64,000 nucleotides of DNA from positions 341,043-405,042 of the forward strand of contig NZ_QBUG01000007.1 in NCBI RefSeq assembly GCF_003058225.1, given 5' to 3'. Every line of letters begins with the position of its first letter. Within the stretch, counting starts at the first letter, position 1. This DNA is from Promicromonospora sp. AC04. GTDB taxonomy: Bacteria > Actinomycetota > Actinomycetes > Actinomycetales > Cellulomonadaceae. The position numbers were made by a program, and so were the translations under genes. A model generated the notes under the pieces. That model was not told the origin of the DNA and made no database searches. It saw nothing but the letters and a program-made list of their open reading frames with translations. Below are positions 8,522 through 19,716 of this stretch, in pieces.

Positions 8522-9873
8522 CGGACGGCCTCGACCTCAGCGACGTGGACAGCGCTGGTAAGCGGGTCGTCGCGTTCCGGACCGACCCGGACGACGCGCA
8601 CGACGTAGGTGACATACGCCGCGAGCATGACGAGGTACAGCGCGGTGAACCCCGCGACGGAGAACAGCACCGCCCCGGGCGCGAGGTCCGACACGGCGTC
8701 GTCCGTTCTGAGCAGCCCGAACACCACCCAGGGCTGTCGCCCCGCTTCGGCCGTGACCCATCCGCCCAGGATCGCGAGAATGCCGGCCGGCGTCGTCCAG
8801 AGCAGGACACGATGGAATCCGTGCGCGGTCCAGAGCCGGTTGCGGAAGCGCAGGACGGTGGCCGTGAACGCGAGCGCGAACATGAGGACGGCGGCCAGGA
8901 ACATGATGCGGAAGCCCCAGAACGTCGCCGCCATGTCGGGCCGGTCGGCCGCATCGGTCATCGACAGGCCCGGCATCCCGGTCCGGCAGGTCAGGTCCTT
9001 CGCGATGAAGCTGCCGAGACACGGGACGTCGAGCTGCGCGATGTTCGTCGCGGCCTGCTGGTCCGGGATCGCGAAGAGCACGAAGCTGGTGCTCCCGCTC
9101 TCCCAGTTGCCTTCGAGCGCTTCGAGCTTCGAGAGCTGCGAGCCCAGGACCGCCCCCGAGACCGAGTCGCCGAGGAACAGCTGCAGCGGCATCAGGACGG
9201 CGGCGATGCCGAGCGCGATGGACAGGGAACGCCGGGCGAAGGCGAGGGCGCGACCCTTGCACAGGTACCACGCGGAGATGCCTGCCACGAAGAAGCTCGC
9301 CGAGATCAGCACGGCCACGACCATGTGGGGCCACCGCCAGATGAACGACGGGTTGAAGATGACCTGCCACCAGTCGACGGGCTCGAAGTAGCCGTGGACG
9401 AGGTGGTAGCCGGCCGGCGTCTGCATCCACGAGTTCGCGGCGATGATCCACGTGGACGAGAGCAACGTGCCCAGCGAGACCATGACTGTCGCGATGAACA
9501 TGGTGCGCTCCTTGACGCGACCGTCCCCGTAGAGCAGCACGCCGATGAAGCCCGCTTCGACGAAGAAGGCGGTCACGACCTCCATGCCGATGATCGGGCC
9601 GATGATCGCGCCGGTCCTGGCTCCGTACTGGCCCCAGTTCATCCCCATCTCGAAGGTGATGACGGCCCCTGCGACGACGCCGATGGCGAACCCGACGGCG
9701 AAGATCCGTCGCCAGAAGCGGAAGGCCTGGAGGAACACCGGCTTCTTCGTTCGCCAGTACATGCCGTACACGACCGAGAGCAGGATCGACAGCCCGACCG
9801 TTATCGCGGGGAACGTCATGTGGAACATGACCGTGATGGCGAACTGCCAGCGCGAAAGATCCAGAAGGCTCAT
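8518..9873 (-). CDS. cydA: Cytochrome bd oxidase subunit I
   Basis: A 451-residue quinol oxidase subunit carrying the hemes. Visible ligands match known CydA positions: His18 (heme of the bd pair), His183 in RWPHMV and Met323 in FWGFRIM (heme b558), Glu98 and Glu106 in the proton/oxygen path, and GRQPW at 377-381. Compared with E. coli CydA (about 520 residues) the Q-loop is short. Two cysteines, 284 and 295, fall in or near the Q-loop and could form the disulfide seen in mycobacterial bd. The ATG at 9873 lies 7 bases behind GAAGGAG; a longer frame to 9963 is rejected. Confidence 0.95.
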   Translation of the reverse strand: MSLLDLSRWQFAITVMFHMTFPAITVGLSILLSVVYGMYWRTKKPVFLQAFRFWRRIFAVGFAIGVVAGAVITFEMGMNWGQYGARTGAIIGPIIGMEVVTAFFVEAGFIGVLLYGDGRVKERTMFIATVMVSLGTLLSSTWIIAANSWMQTPAGYHLVHGYFEPVDWWQVIFNPSFIWRWPHMVVAVLISASFFVAGISAWYLCKGRALAFARRSLSIALGIAAVLMPLQLFLGDSVSGAVLGSQLSKLEALEGNWESGSTSFVLFAIPDQQAATNIAQLDVPCLGSFIAKDLTCRTGMPGLSMTDAADRPDMAATFWGFRIMFLAAVLMFALAFTATVLRFRNRLWTAHGFHRVLLWTTPAGILAILGGWVTAEAGRQPWVVFGLLRTDDAVSDLAPGAVLFSVAGFTALYLVMLAAYVTYVVRVVRVGPERDDPLTSAVHVAEVEAVR

Positions 9874-9886
9874 CTCGGCTTCTCCT

Positions 9887-11284
9887 TCAGACCTCGACGG
9901 GCATCGGCCGCGCGGCCTGCTCGGTCGAGGTGAATCGCGGCAGGATGCGCAGCAAGGCGACAAGGAGGGCGACGATCGCCAGCTGTGTGCCGATCGCGGT
10001 TGCGAAGGCGGCCGGAACGCTCACCGTCGCCATCGTCACGTAGACGGTCCCGAGGATGGCCACTCCGAGGGCGAGGCTTGCCTGCTGGACGGTGATGAGC
10101 ACGCCGCTCCCCACTCCACCCAGGTGCGCCGGGACGTCCGCCAGGACGACGCGGAACAGGCCGGAGAACAGCATGGACTGGCCACCCCCCATCAGCACGA
10201 GCGGGACGGCGAGCGACCGGAGACTCACCTCCGGCCAACCGGTGGCCACGATGAGGATGAGGGCGGCCAGACCGACGGCCTGGATCGTCCCACCCGCGGC
10301 CAGCGCGCCGCGGCCGAACCGATCGATGAGACGCGGGCTGAGCACCGAGCCGAGGAAGAAGAACACGGCCATCGGCAGGATCGAGAGCCCACCGCGCAGC
10401 GCGTCGTTGTGCAGCCCGTCCTGGACCAGCAGCGCGAAGACGAACATGAAGGCGCCGAACCCGATGCTGAAGAGGCCGATCATCGGCAGGCCCTTGCGCA
10501 TGGACGGCAGCTTCAGGAGCGAGGGCGGCAGCAGGGGTACCCGCCCGGCGCTCTCGGCACGGTGGGCGACGGCCACGGTGATGACGGCGAGAGCCACGGC
10601 GGCCGCCAGTGACAGCCAGGTCCAGGACGGCCATCCACTGGCCTGCCCCTCGGTCAGGGGCAGGATGAGCGCGGTGAGCGTCGCCGCGAAGAGCACCGTG
10701 CCGACGAGGTCGATCGCGATCGGGTGCGGGGACTTGTTGGCCGGGACCGTGCGCGCCGCGATCAGCGCGGCAAGCCCGATCGGGACGTTTACGAGAAAGA
10801 TCGGCCGCCAGGACAACCCGGCGACGTCGGCGCTGACGAGCAGCCCGCCTGCCAGCTGTCCGACGACCGCGGCGATGCCGGACGTCGCTCCGTAGAGCGC
10901 GAGAGCGCGAACCTTCCGCGGTCCGTCCAAGGTCGAGTGGAAGGTAGCCAGAACCTGTGGGACGAGGGCTGCGGCTGTCATGCCCTGAACGATCCGGGCC
11001 GCGACGAGGAAGCCGATTGTCGGCGCGATGCCGCACGCGAGGGAGGCGACGATGAAACCCGCCAGGCCGATCCGGAACAGCGTGTGGCGCCCGTAGCGGT
11101 CGCCGAGCCGGCCGCCGAGCACGAGCATCGCCGCATAGGCGATCCCGTACACGGAGACCACTAGCTCGAGCAAGGCGGGTGACGCTCCCAGGTCCGCGTC
11201 GATGGTCGGGAGCGCGACGTTGACGATGAAGAAGTCGGCGATGGGCAGGAAGGCTCCCGCCAGCAGCACGAACACGAAGCTCAT
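9887..11284 (-). CDS. MFS transporter, DHA2-type drug efflux
   Basis: A 465-residue major facilitator with about 14 predicted helices. The MFS motif A is seen as LGGRLGDRYGRHTL and the drug/H+ antiporter-2 type motif C region as GATSGIAAVVGQLAGGLL. It is the first gene of the minus-strand unit; cydA starts only 13 bases after its stop. The ATG at 11284 has AGGAG six bases upstream. Upstream is a palindromic operator shared with the divergent MarR gene, so it is likely MarR-repressed. The exported compound is unknown; context would allow a respiratory inhibitor or quinone-like toxin. Confidence 0.88.
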   Translation of the reverse strand: MSFVFVLLAGAFLPIADFFIVNVALPTIDADLGASPALLELVVSVYGIAYAAMLVLGGRLGDRYGRHTLFRIGLAGFIVASLACGIAPTIGFLVAARIVQGMTAAALVPQVLATFHSTLDGPRKVRALALYGATSGIAAVVGQLAGGLLVSADVAGLSWRPIFLVNVPIGLAALIAARTVPANKSPHPIAIDLVGTVLFAATLTALILPLTEGQASGWPSWTWLSLAAAVALAVITVAVAHRAESAGRVPLLPPSLLKLPSMRKGLPMIGLFSIGFGAFMFVFALLVQDGLHNDALRGGLSILPMAVFFFLGSVLSPRLIDRFGRGALAAGGTIQAVGLAALILIVATGWPEVSLRSLAVPLVLMGGGQSMLFSGLFRVVLADVPAHLGGVGSGVLITVQQASLALGVAILGTVYVTMATVSVPAAFATAIGTQLAIVALLVALLRILPRFTSTEQAARPMPVEV

Positions 11285-11297
11285 GACAGCTCCTAAC

Positions 11298-11343
11298 ACT
11301 TATGTGATCATCAGTATCTCGTGATCAGTATTACCCCATAAGT
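11298..11343. promoter_or_regulatory. MarR operator in divergent promoter
   Basis: The 84-base gap between the MFS and marR starts is AT-rich relative to its surroundings and holds nested inverted repeats: ACTTATG (11298-11304) pairs with CATAAGT (11337-11343), and TGATCA occurs at 11305-11310 and 11322-11327. This is the expected form of a MarR-family operator controlling both divergent genes. Binding by the neighbouring MarR protein is inference. Confidence 0.65.
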
Positions 11344-11368
11344 ATGTGGTGGCAAGTAGGCTGGTGCC

Positions 11369-11875
11369 ATGACGACACGTGGCCATCGAACTCAGGCCGA
11401 CCCGGAGCCGGCGCCAGAGCTCTGGTCCGAGCTCGCCGATCTCGTACTGCGCATCGCACGCGAGATCCAGTTCCGCGGCTACACCGACCCGGACGCGGTG
11501 ACCCTCTCGACGTCCGAAGGCATGGTGATGCGCCATCTGCAGCGCGGCGACGGGACCACTCCGACCCTGCTGGCCGAGGAGACGGGGCTGCAACGGACGA
11601 ACCTGTCGGTCGTGCTCCGCGGCCTGGAGAGGAAGGGCCTGGTGGAGCGAACCGTGTCACCCCGGGATCGCCGCTACGTGACCGTCAGCGCTACCGAACG
11701 CGGTCACCGGAACTACGAGCTCGTTCGCCAGGAGTGGGCTCGCGCAGTGTCGGAGGCGGCAGGCGGCGATGCCCAAGACCTGCAGGCCGCGACCTCCTTG
11801 CTCCGCACGATCGAGTCCGGGCTCGTCGAGACGCGACCGGCAACGTCCGGTCGTTCAGGAGCAAGGGCCGAGTAG
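11369..11875 (+). CDS. MarR-family transcriptional regulator
   Basis: A 168-residue winged-helix regulator. The recognition region is LLAEETGLQRTNLSVVLRGLERKGLVERTVSPRDRRYVTVSATERG (quoted in parts: helix-turn-helix around residues 70-95, wing with the DRR motif at about 100). MarR proteins bind palindromic DNA as dimers and release it on binding phenolic or oxidising compounds. It is divergent from the MFS-cyd operon and shares the operator at 11298-11343, so it probably controls that operon and itself. Confidence 0.9.
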   Translation: MTTRGHRTQADPEPAPELWSELADLVLRIAREIQFRGYTDPDAVTLSTSEGMVMRHLQRGDGTTPTLLAEETGLQRTNLSVVLRGLERKGLVERTVSPRDRRYVTVSATERGHRNYELVRQEWARAVSEAAGGDAQDLQAATSLLRTIESGLVETRPATSGRSGARAE

Positions 11876-11882
11876 CAGGCTC

Positions 11883-13805
11883 TCAGAGCAACGCGAGCGC
11901 CGCGAGGGCGTCCCGGGTGGCGTCTGCCGCCGTCATGCGCTGCGCCCGGACGATGTGGTCGCGGCTCGCGTGGTCGAGGAACCGGACCGGCAGGCCCATG
12001 TGCACCTGCGGCGTGCTGATGCCCTGCTCGCCCGCGCGCTGCGCCAGCATGTCGCCCACGCCGCCGTCGACCACGCCGTCCTCGAGCGTGACCACCAGGT
12101 CGTGCTCGCCGCACAGCTTGACCAGGTTCTCCGGGACCGGCAGCACCCAGGTCGGGGACGCGACGGTGGCCTCGACGCCGTGCGCCGCGAGCGCCGCACC
12201 GGTCTCCATGGCGCAGGCCGCCATGGAGCCGACGCCGACGACGAGCACGCGCCGGGCCGTCCCGCCGGTCGAGCCGCTGCCAGTGGTAGAGCCGGTCGGG
12301 GCCCCGGCCGCCGGGGAGAACCGGCCCACGACGTCCACCCCGTCGAGCTCCTCGACGGCCGGGATGTCCTCGCCGACCGCGCCCTTCGGGTAGCGGACCA
12401 CGGTGGGCGCGTCGTCGACGTCGACGGCGGCACGGAGGGCGGCGCGCAGCGTCGTCTCGTCGCGCGGGGCGGCCAGGCGCAGGCCGGGGACGATGCGCAG
12501 CATGGCCATGTCCCACATGCCGTTGTGGCTGGCGCCGTCGTCGCCGGTGATGCCGGCGCGGTCCAGGACAAAGGTGACGCCCGCCTTGTGCAGGGCGACG
12601 TCCATCAGGACCTGGTCGAACGCGCGGTTCAGGAACGTGGCGTAGACGGCGACGACGGGGTGCAGGCCGGCGAAGGCCATGCCCGCGGCCGACGTCGCGG
12701 CGTGCTGCTCGGCGATGCCGACGTCGAAGGTGCGCTCCGGGAACTGCTCCTGGAAGGGGGCGAGCCCCACGGGGTGCAGCATGGCGGCCGTGATCGCGAC
12801 GACGTCGGGCCGGCGGCGGCCGATCTTCACGATCTCGTCCGCGAAGACCTTGGTCCAGCCGAACCGGCTGGGCGCGACGGGGAGCCCGGTCTCGGGGTGG
12901 ATGACGCCGACGGCGTGGAACCGGTCGGCGATGTCCTCCTCGGCGGGCTTGTAGCCGCGGCCCTTCTCGGTGATCGCGTGCACGATCACGGGGCGGCCGT
13001 ACGCCTTGGCGCGGCCGAGCGCGCGCTCGAGCGCCTCGGTGTCGTGGCCGTCGACGGGGCCGATGTACTTGATGCCCAGGTCCTCGAAGAGGCCCTGCGG
13101 CGCGACGACGTCCTTGAGGCCCTTCTTCAGGCCGTGCAGCCAGCGCCACGCGAAGCGTCCGGGCGGGCCGGAACGATGCAGGGCGCGGGTGCCCCAGCTC
13201 AGGAAGGCCTCGTACCCGCGCGTCGTGCGCAGCGTGTCGAGGTGGTTGGCGAGGCCGCCGATGGTCGGCGAGTAGGACCGGCCGTTGTCGTTGACGACGA
13301 CGACGAGCTTGCGGTCCCGGCTCTCGGCGATGTTGTTCAGCGCCTCCCAGGCCATGCCGCCCGTGAGGGCGCCGTCGCCGATGACGGCAACGACGTGGTC
13401 GTCCTTGCCGCGCACCTGGTTGGCCTTGGCGATGCCGTCGGCCCAGGACAGGGCGGTGGAGGCGTGGGAGTTCTCCACGACGTCGTGCTCGGACTCCGCG
13501 CGGCTCGGGTAGCCGGACATGCCGCCGCGCTTGCGCAAGTCGGAGAAGTCCTGGCGGCCCGTCAGGAGCTTGTGCACGTACGACTGGTGGCCGGTGTCGA
13601 ACACGAGGCTGTCGCGCGGCGAGTCGAAGACCCGGTGCAGGGCGATGGTCAGCTCGACGACACCGAGGTTGGGGCCGAGGTGCCCGCCGGTGCGCGAGAC
13701 GCTCTCCACGAGGAATCTGCGGATCTCCTCGGCGAGCTCCGGCATCTGGCCGGGCGTCATCGCCCGGACGTCCTCGGGCGAACGGATGTCGCTCAGCAGA
13801 CCCAT
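11883..13805 (-). CDS. dxs: 1-deoxy-D-xylulose-5-phosphate synthase
   Basis: A 640-residue thiamine-diphosphate enzyme that joins pyruvate and glyceraldehyde 3-phosphate, first step of the non-mevalonate isoprenoid pathway. The N-terminal motif [18 protein letters not shown], the TPP/Mg motif [16 protein letters not shown] near residue 142, the transketolase pyrimidine domain ([15 protein letters not shown]) and the C-terminal transketolase domain are all present at normal length. The ATG at 13805 gives the usual [14 protein letters not shown] start. Its stop lies seven bases from the convergent marR stop. Confidence 0.96.
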   Translation of the reverse strand: MGLLSDIRSPEDVRAMTPGQMPELAEEIRRFLVESVSRTGGHLGPNLGVVELTIALHRVFDSPRDSLVFDTGHQSYVHKLLTGRQDFSDLRKRGGMSGYPSRAESEHDVVENSHASTALSWADGIAKANQVRGKDDHVVAVIGDGALTGGMAWEALNNIAESRDRKLVVVVNDNGRSYSPTIGGLANHLDTLRTTRGYEAFLSWGTRALHRSGPPGRFAWRWLHGLKKGLKDVVAPQGLFEDLGIKYIGPVDGHDTEALERALGRAKAYGRPVIVHAITEKGRGYKPAEEDIADRFHAVGVIHPETGLPVAPSRFGWTKVFADEIVKIGRRRPDVVAITAAMLHPVGLAPFQEQFPERTFDVGIAEQHAATSAAGMAFAGLHPVVAVYATFLNRAFDQVLMDVALHKAGVTFVLDRAGITGDDGASHNGMWDMAMLRIVPGLRLAAPRDETTLRAALRAAVDVDDAPTVVRYPKGAVGEDIPAVEELDGVDVVGRFSPAAGAPTGSTTGSGSTGGTARRVLVVGVGSMAACAMETGAALAAHGVEATVASPTWVLPVPENLVKLCGEHDLVVTLEDGVVDGGVGDMLAQRAGEQGISTPQVHMGLPVRFLDHASRDHIVRAQRMTAADATRDALAALALL

Positions 13806-13831
13806 GCGCGTCCTTTCGTCGTGCCCGGTGA

Positions 13832-15430
<1,599 letters not shown>

Positions 15431-15565
15431 GTAGCTCTCGGCCCGTGGGCGGGAGAGCGTGCCGCAGCGGAGATCACCCGGGCAAATGTCGACTACGGCG
15501 TGTTATGCGCCGATTGGTCCGGGAGCACGTGCTTTCCTCATGAGCCCACCCATGATGGGAGCCCG

Positions 15566-17560
15566 ATGGCTCGGTCATCGTCTGCCCGGCCCCGCGGCCG
15601 ACGTCGGCACTTCGTCCTCTTCGGCGAAGGGCCGATCAGCTACCGCCTCGCCGACCACCTCACCCGCGACCACGGCGCCTCCGTCACCGTCATCCTGCCT
15701 GCCGACGACGGCCGCTACGCGGCGCTGATCAAGGAACGGCTGCCGCACCTCGGTGTGAAGGTCACGGTGGCGGCCCGGCCGGACGACTGGCGGTTCGAGG
15801 AGGCCGGCGGACACCACGCCGACGCGTTCGCCCTGGTGTCGGAGGACGACGCCGCTAACGTCGCCGCGTGGCTCGCCGTGCGCGCCATGTGGCCGACGAA
15901 GCGGGTGGTGGTGCGGATCGACGACCAGCGGCTCAAGGAACGGCTGCAGCAGTTCGTCACCGACGACCCGAGCACGGTCTACGCCCGCACCGTGCACGTG
16001 CTGTCGCCGTCCGCGGTCATGGCGCCACTCCTGGTCGCCAGCGCGCTCGGCGAGCCCCGCCCGGTGAACGTCCCGGGGGCGGACCTCGTCATCGGCAAGC
16101 CGCCGGCCGACGACGCCCAGCCGGAGGATCATGAGGGCTTCGAGCCCTTGCTCGGCCTCTTCGGACGGATGGAAGCGACGCCGCCCAGGAGCACCGTGCA
16201 GCTCGCAGACCTCCGCGAGACGGTGCGCACGTACCAGCGGACGTGGACGGTACGGTTCCGCAGGCGAGCCCGGGTCACGCCCCCGAGCGACGTCGTCGTC
16301 CTGCCGCCCCCGAGCTCGCCGCGAACCCGCCTCGTGCTGGGGCGATGGAAGCAACGGCCCTGGTGGCGCAGACGCCACCCGACCCCCGCCGAGCTCGCGG
16401 CGGCCGAACCTCGACCGCAGCAGCGAGGGTTGCGGCTCCTCGCGTTCGCCAAGGGCCTGGGCGTCGGCATCTGGGCCCTTGCCGCGACGGGCTTCGTCCT
16501 GGTCGTGGGGGCCGGCGTCGTCGGGAGCCTGCTGGGGGACGACGGACTGGAGCTGTCCCTCTACCAGTCCGTCGTCAAGGCGCTGAACGGTGTCGAGCCG
16601 GACCTGAAGAGCGAGAGCTGGCAGCGGTGGATCGACTACACGCTGGCGATCCTCGCGGCGACGATCGTGCCCGTCGTGACCGCTGTCGTCATCACGTCGT
16701 GGCTGTTCAACCGCACCCAGCTGACCAACGAGCGTGGACCTGCCCGCCGCATGTCCCGGCACGTGGTGGTCGTCGGGCTCGGTGACCTGGGCGACAAGGT
16801 GTTGCTCGAGCTGCGCCGGCAGCGCATCCGGGTCGTCGGGGTCGACATCGATCCCAACGCACCGGGCGTGGCGACCGCGCACCGGCTCGGCGTGCCGGTG
16901 GTGATCGGGGACGCCCGGAACGAGCAGGTCATGTCCGACGCCCACGCGGGCAGGGCCCGGGCCGTGCTGGCGCTCTCCGGGAGAGACGCGGTGAACATCG
17001 AGGCCGCCCTCGCCACGCTGCACCTGTCCATCAAGTACGAGGCGGGCCTCAAGCGGTGGCTGCAGGCCCGCCAGGCACGGTGGATCGCCTGGCTGGTCCC
17101 CGGCCCCGTGAAGCGGGAGCTGCGCGTCGGAGCGAACGTCGAGTCGAAGACCTTCAGCGAGCGCCTGACCGACGTCCTGGCCAGCACCAGCAAGACCGAT
17201 CTCAAGCAGCTCGAGCACATCGCCAACGCGCACAACGCATCGGACATGACCTACGCGATGTTCGCGACCGCGGTCCTCGGCGCGACACCGCTGGACGTCG
17301 TTCCGTACGGGAAGAAGGTGCTCGTCGTGGCCGAGGTCGTGATCGAACCCGGCTCGGCGTTGGAGAGGCAGCGCACAGAGACGGTCGGGTCGCGACACCA
17401 GCTCCGCCTGCTGGGGTTTGCGGCCGACCGGCCCGAGCGCTTCGAGTCCTACCCCTCACCCGACAACACGCTCTGGGCCGGGCGCCGCCTCGTCACGATC
17501 GGGACACCGGAGGCGATCGCCGTGCTCGCCCGGGACGCTTCCGTCCGCCGCAAGGGGTGA
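15566..17560 (+). CDS. Double-Rossmann (TrkA-N) membrane protein, channel-like
   Basis: A 664-residue protein. Residues 14-140 form a first NAD-binding-like domain (HFVLFGEGPISYRLADHL); a basic linker follows; two membrane helices lie at about 291-322 and 357-382 with a 35-residue loop between them; a second Rossmann domain with GLGDLGDKVLLEL starts near 402 and extends to the C-terminus. The arrangement resembles RCK-gated K+ channels or CASTOR/Pollux-type proteins. The loop between the helices has no TVGYG-like filter, so ion selectivity cannot be assigned. The ATG at 15566 has GGGAG four bases upstream. Confidence 0.75.
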   Translation: MARSSSARPRGRRRHFVLFGEGPISYRLADHLTRDHGASVTVILPADDGRYAALIKERLPHLGVKVTVAARPDDWRFEEAGGHHADAFALVSEDDAANVAAWLAVRAMWPTKRVVVRIDDQRLKERLQQFVTDDPSTVYARTVHVLSPSAVMAPLLVASALGEPRPVNVPGADLVIGKPPADDAQPEDHEGFEPLLGLFGRMEATPPRSTVQLADLRETVRTYQRTWTVRFRRRARVTPPSDVVVLPPPSSPRTRLVLGRWKQRPWWRRRHPTPAELAAAEPRPQQRGLRLLAFAKGLGVGIWALAATGFVLVVGAGVVGSLLGDDGLELSLYQSVVKALNGVEPDLKSESWQRWIDYTLAILAATIVPVVTAVVITSWLFNRTQLTNERGPARRMSRHVVVVGLGDLGDKVLLELRRQRIRVVGVDIDPNAPGVATAHRLGVPVVIGDARNEQVMSDAHAGRARAVLALSGRDAVNIEAALATLHLSIKYEAGLKRWLQARQARWIAWLVPGPVKRELRVGANVESKTFSERLTDVLASTSKTDLKQLEHIANAHNASDMTYAMFATAVLGATPLDVVPYGKKVLVVAEVVIEPGSALERQRTETVGSRHQLRLLGFAADRPERFESYPSPDNTLWAGRRLVTIGTPEAIAVLARDASVRRKG

Positions 17561-17576
17561 CGCGGGCGCACCACCC

Positions 17577-19643
17577 TCACGCCTCGACGATGACCAGCCG
17601 GCTGGTCGGGCGGGTCAGCGCGACGTAGAGGTCGCGCTCGCCGCCCGGCCGGGCGTGCCGGATGCCCTCGGGATCGGCGACCACCACTGCGTCGAACTCC
17701 AGGCCGCGGACCTGGGAGACCGGCACCACGCGGACCGCCCCGTCCAGGGCCTCCTCGAGACCGGGCACAGCGGAGTCCGCGGCGACGACGGCGACCAGGG
17801 CGTCCGGGTCGGCGTCGGCCGCCGTCCTCGCCTCGGCGACGACGGCGGACACCAGGTCGCCGGACCGCTGTCCGGCCGCCACCCGTCGGGGCGCGTCGCC
17901 GTGCCGCACCGCGACGCTCGGCGCCTGGTACGGGGCGATCTCCGCGAGCAGCGGCGCCGCCACCTCCAGGACCTCGGCGGTGGTGCGGTAGCAGACGGTA
18001 AGGGTCCGGACGTCGGCGCGCTTGGCCAGGTCGCTGCCCAGCGCGTCGGCCCAGGATCCCGCGCCGGTCGCCGGCCCGGCCTGCGCCAGGTCGCCGACCA
18101 CCGTCATCGAGCGGCCCGGGCAGCGGCGCAGCACCGAGCGCCACTGCATCGGCGTCAGCTCCTGCGCCTCGTCCACCACGACGTGCCCGTACGTCCGGAC
18201 GGGCGGGCCGTTCAGCAGGTGCTCGGCCTCGTCGAGCAGCGGCAGGTGGGCGGCGGTCCAGGCCGGGGTGCCGTCAGCCCAGGCGCCGTCGGGCCCGGCG
18301 CCGTCGGGCGCGAGCTCCGGATGCGCCTCCAGCAGGTCCAGCACCACGTCCTCCGGCGCGAGACGCGGCCACGCGGACTCGACGGCCCGCTCCAGCGCGA
18401 GATCCTCGACCAGCTCCGCCCGCAGCGCGCCCGGGTCGAGCTCGGCCACGGCGGCGGCGTGCCCGAAGGCGCCGCCCTCGTCGGGAGCGAAGCCCAGTCG
18501 CGCCAGGTCCCCCGCTGCCGCCTTGTCGACGTTCACGCCGCCGGTGAGCACCTCGATGTCCTCGTCCAGCTTGGCGAGGAACACGCGGGCACGCGCCTGG
18601 ACCTCGTCGGACACGAAGTCCACGACGAGGTCCTTGAACAGCGCCCTGGCCTGGTTGTGCGGCAGCCCGGCGCCGCCGGCGGTCGCGCGCGCCTCGGCGA
18701 GGGCGTGCTCGTCCAGGGTGGCGGGATCACCGTCGACCAGCACGGTCAGGGTGCCGTCGGGTGCCTGGTACTGCCGCACGATGTCGGCCATCTCGCCGGC
18801 CAGCTGGACGTCGCCGGCGGCCCGGCGCACGTCGTGGCCCGCGGGAAGGGCCTCGGCCAGGCCGAGGGCGTCGGCGACCAGGCGGTCGGCGGTGCTCATC
18901 GCCACGTCGTTCTCGCCGAGGGACGGCAGCACCTCGGCGATGTAGTCGAGGAAGCGTGAGTTGGGGCCGAGCACGAGCACGCCGTCGGCCCGCGCCTCCT
19001 CGAAGCCGGCCAGGACGTAGGCGGCGCGGTGCAGGGCGACCACCGTCTTGCCCGTGCCGGGGCCGCCCTCCACGACGGTGACGCCGCGGTGCGCGGACCG
19101 GATGATCGCGTCCTGCTCGGCCTGCAGCGTGGAGACGACGTCGCGCATGCGGCCCGTGCGCCGGGCGCTGATCGCCTCCATGAGCGGCCCGTCGCCGACG
19201 ACGTCGTCCGGCCCCGGCTCCGTGCCGTCCAGGATCTCGTCGTTGACCGATGCGACCCTGCGCCCGTCCAGGCGCAGGTGCCTGCGGCGGCGCAGACCCA
19301 GCGAGTGGGCGGCGGTGGCGGCGTAGAACGGGCGGGCGGCGTCGGCGCGCCAGTCGACGAGCAGCTGGTCGTCGCCGTCGCTCAGGCCGGTGCGGCCGAT
19401 GTGCAGCGAGCGGCCGTCGGCGTCGTCGATCCGGCCGAAGCAGAGGTGGTGCTCGGCAGCGCCCAGGGTGCGCTCCCGACGATTGAGCATCGCGACGCGC
19501 ACCTCCCGGGTGTACGCCTCCTCGGGGTCGGTCGAGGAGGCGCGAACCGCGTCGTCGAGGTCGGCGCGCACGCGCGCCACCTCGCCGTCGAGCCGGGCGT
19601 ACAGGGCGTCGACGTGGTTCTGCTCGATCTGGCGTTGCTGCAC
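17577..19643 (-). CDS. helR: HelR/HelD-type UvrD-like helicase, RNA polymerase recycling
   Basis: A 688-residue UvrD-fold ATPase. The N-terminal coiled part is followed by the HelD/HelR segment IGRTGL...LLVDWRADAARPFY, Walker A (VEGGPGTGKTVVALHRAAY), Walker B (VVVDEAQELTPMQWRSVL) and the C-terminal motifs VSQVRGLEFDAVVV and LYVALTRPTSRLVIV. Actinobacterial HelR proteins displace rifamycins from RNA polymerase and give resistance; HelD relatives recycle stalled polymerase. The GTG at 19643 has AAGGAG five bases upstream, so it is preferred to an ATG at 19676. Its stop lies 16 bases beyond the convergent channel-like gene. Confidence 0.85.
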   Translation of the reverse strand: MQQRQIEQNHVDALYARLDGEVARVRADLDDAVRASSTDPEEAYTREVRVAMLNRRERTLGAAEHHLCFGRIDDADGRSLHIGRTGLSDGDDQLLVDWRADAARPFYAATAAHSLGLRRRRHLRLDGRRVASVNDEILDGTEPGPDDVVGDGPLMEAISARRTGRMRDVVSTLQAEQDAIIRSAHRGVTVVEGGPGTGKTVVALHRAAYVLAGFEEARADGVLVLGPNSRFLDYIAEVLPSLGENDVAMSTADRLVADALGLAEALPAGHDVRRAAGDVQLAGEMADIVRQYQAPDGTLTVLVDGDPATLDEHALAEARATAGGAGLPHNQARALFKDLVVDFVSDEVQARARVFLAKLDEDIEVLTGGVNVDKAAAGDLARLGFAPDEGGAFGHAAAVAELDPGALRAELVEDLALERAVESAWPRLAPEDVVLDLLEAHPELAPDGAGPDGAWADGTPAWTAAHLPLLDEAEHLLNGPPVRTYGHVVVDEAQELTPMQWRSVLRRCPGRSMTVVGDLAQAGPATGAGSWADALGSDLAKRADVRTLTVCYRTTAEVLEVAAPLLAEIAPYQAPSVAVRHGDAPRRVAAGQRSGDLVSAVVAEARTAADADPDALVAVVAADSAVPGLEEALDGAVRVVPVSQVRGLEFDAVVVADPEGIRHARPGGERDLYVALTRPTSRLVIVEA

Positions 19644-19716
19644 CGGGTCTCCTTGTTGTCGGGGCCTGGTGCTCAACGCAACGAGGAGGCGATACGTTCC
19701 CGGGCCGGTTCCGGCG

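Noticed and set aside
15431..15565. Possible c-di-AMP riboswitch before the channel-like gene
   Set aside because: The gene type would fit, but I could not find the conserved helices of the ydaO/yuaA class in the 135 bases.
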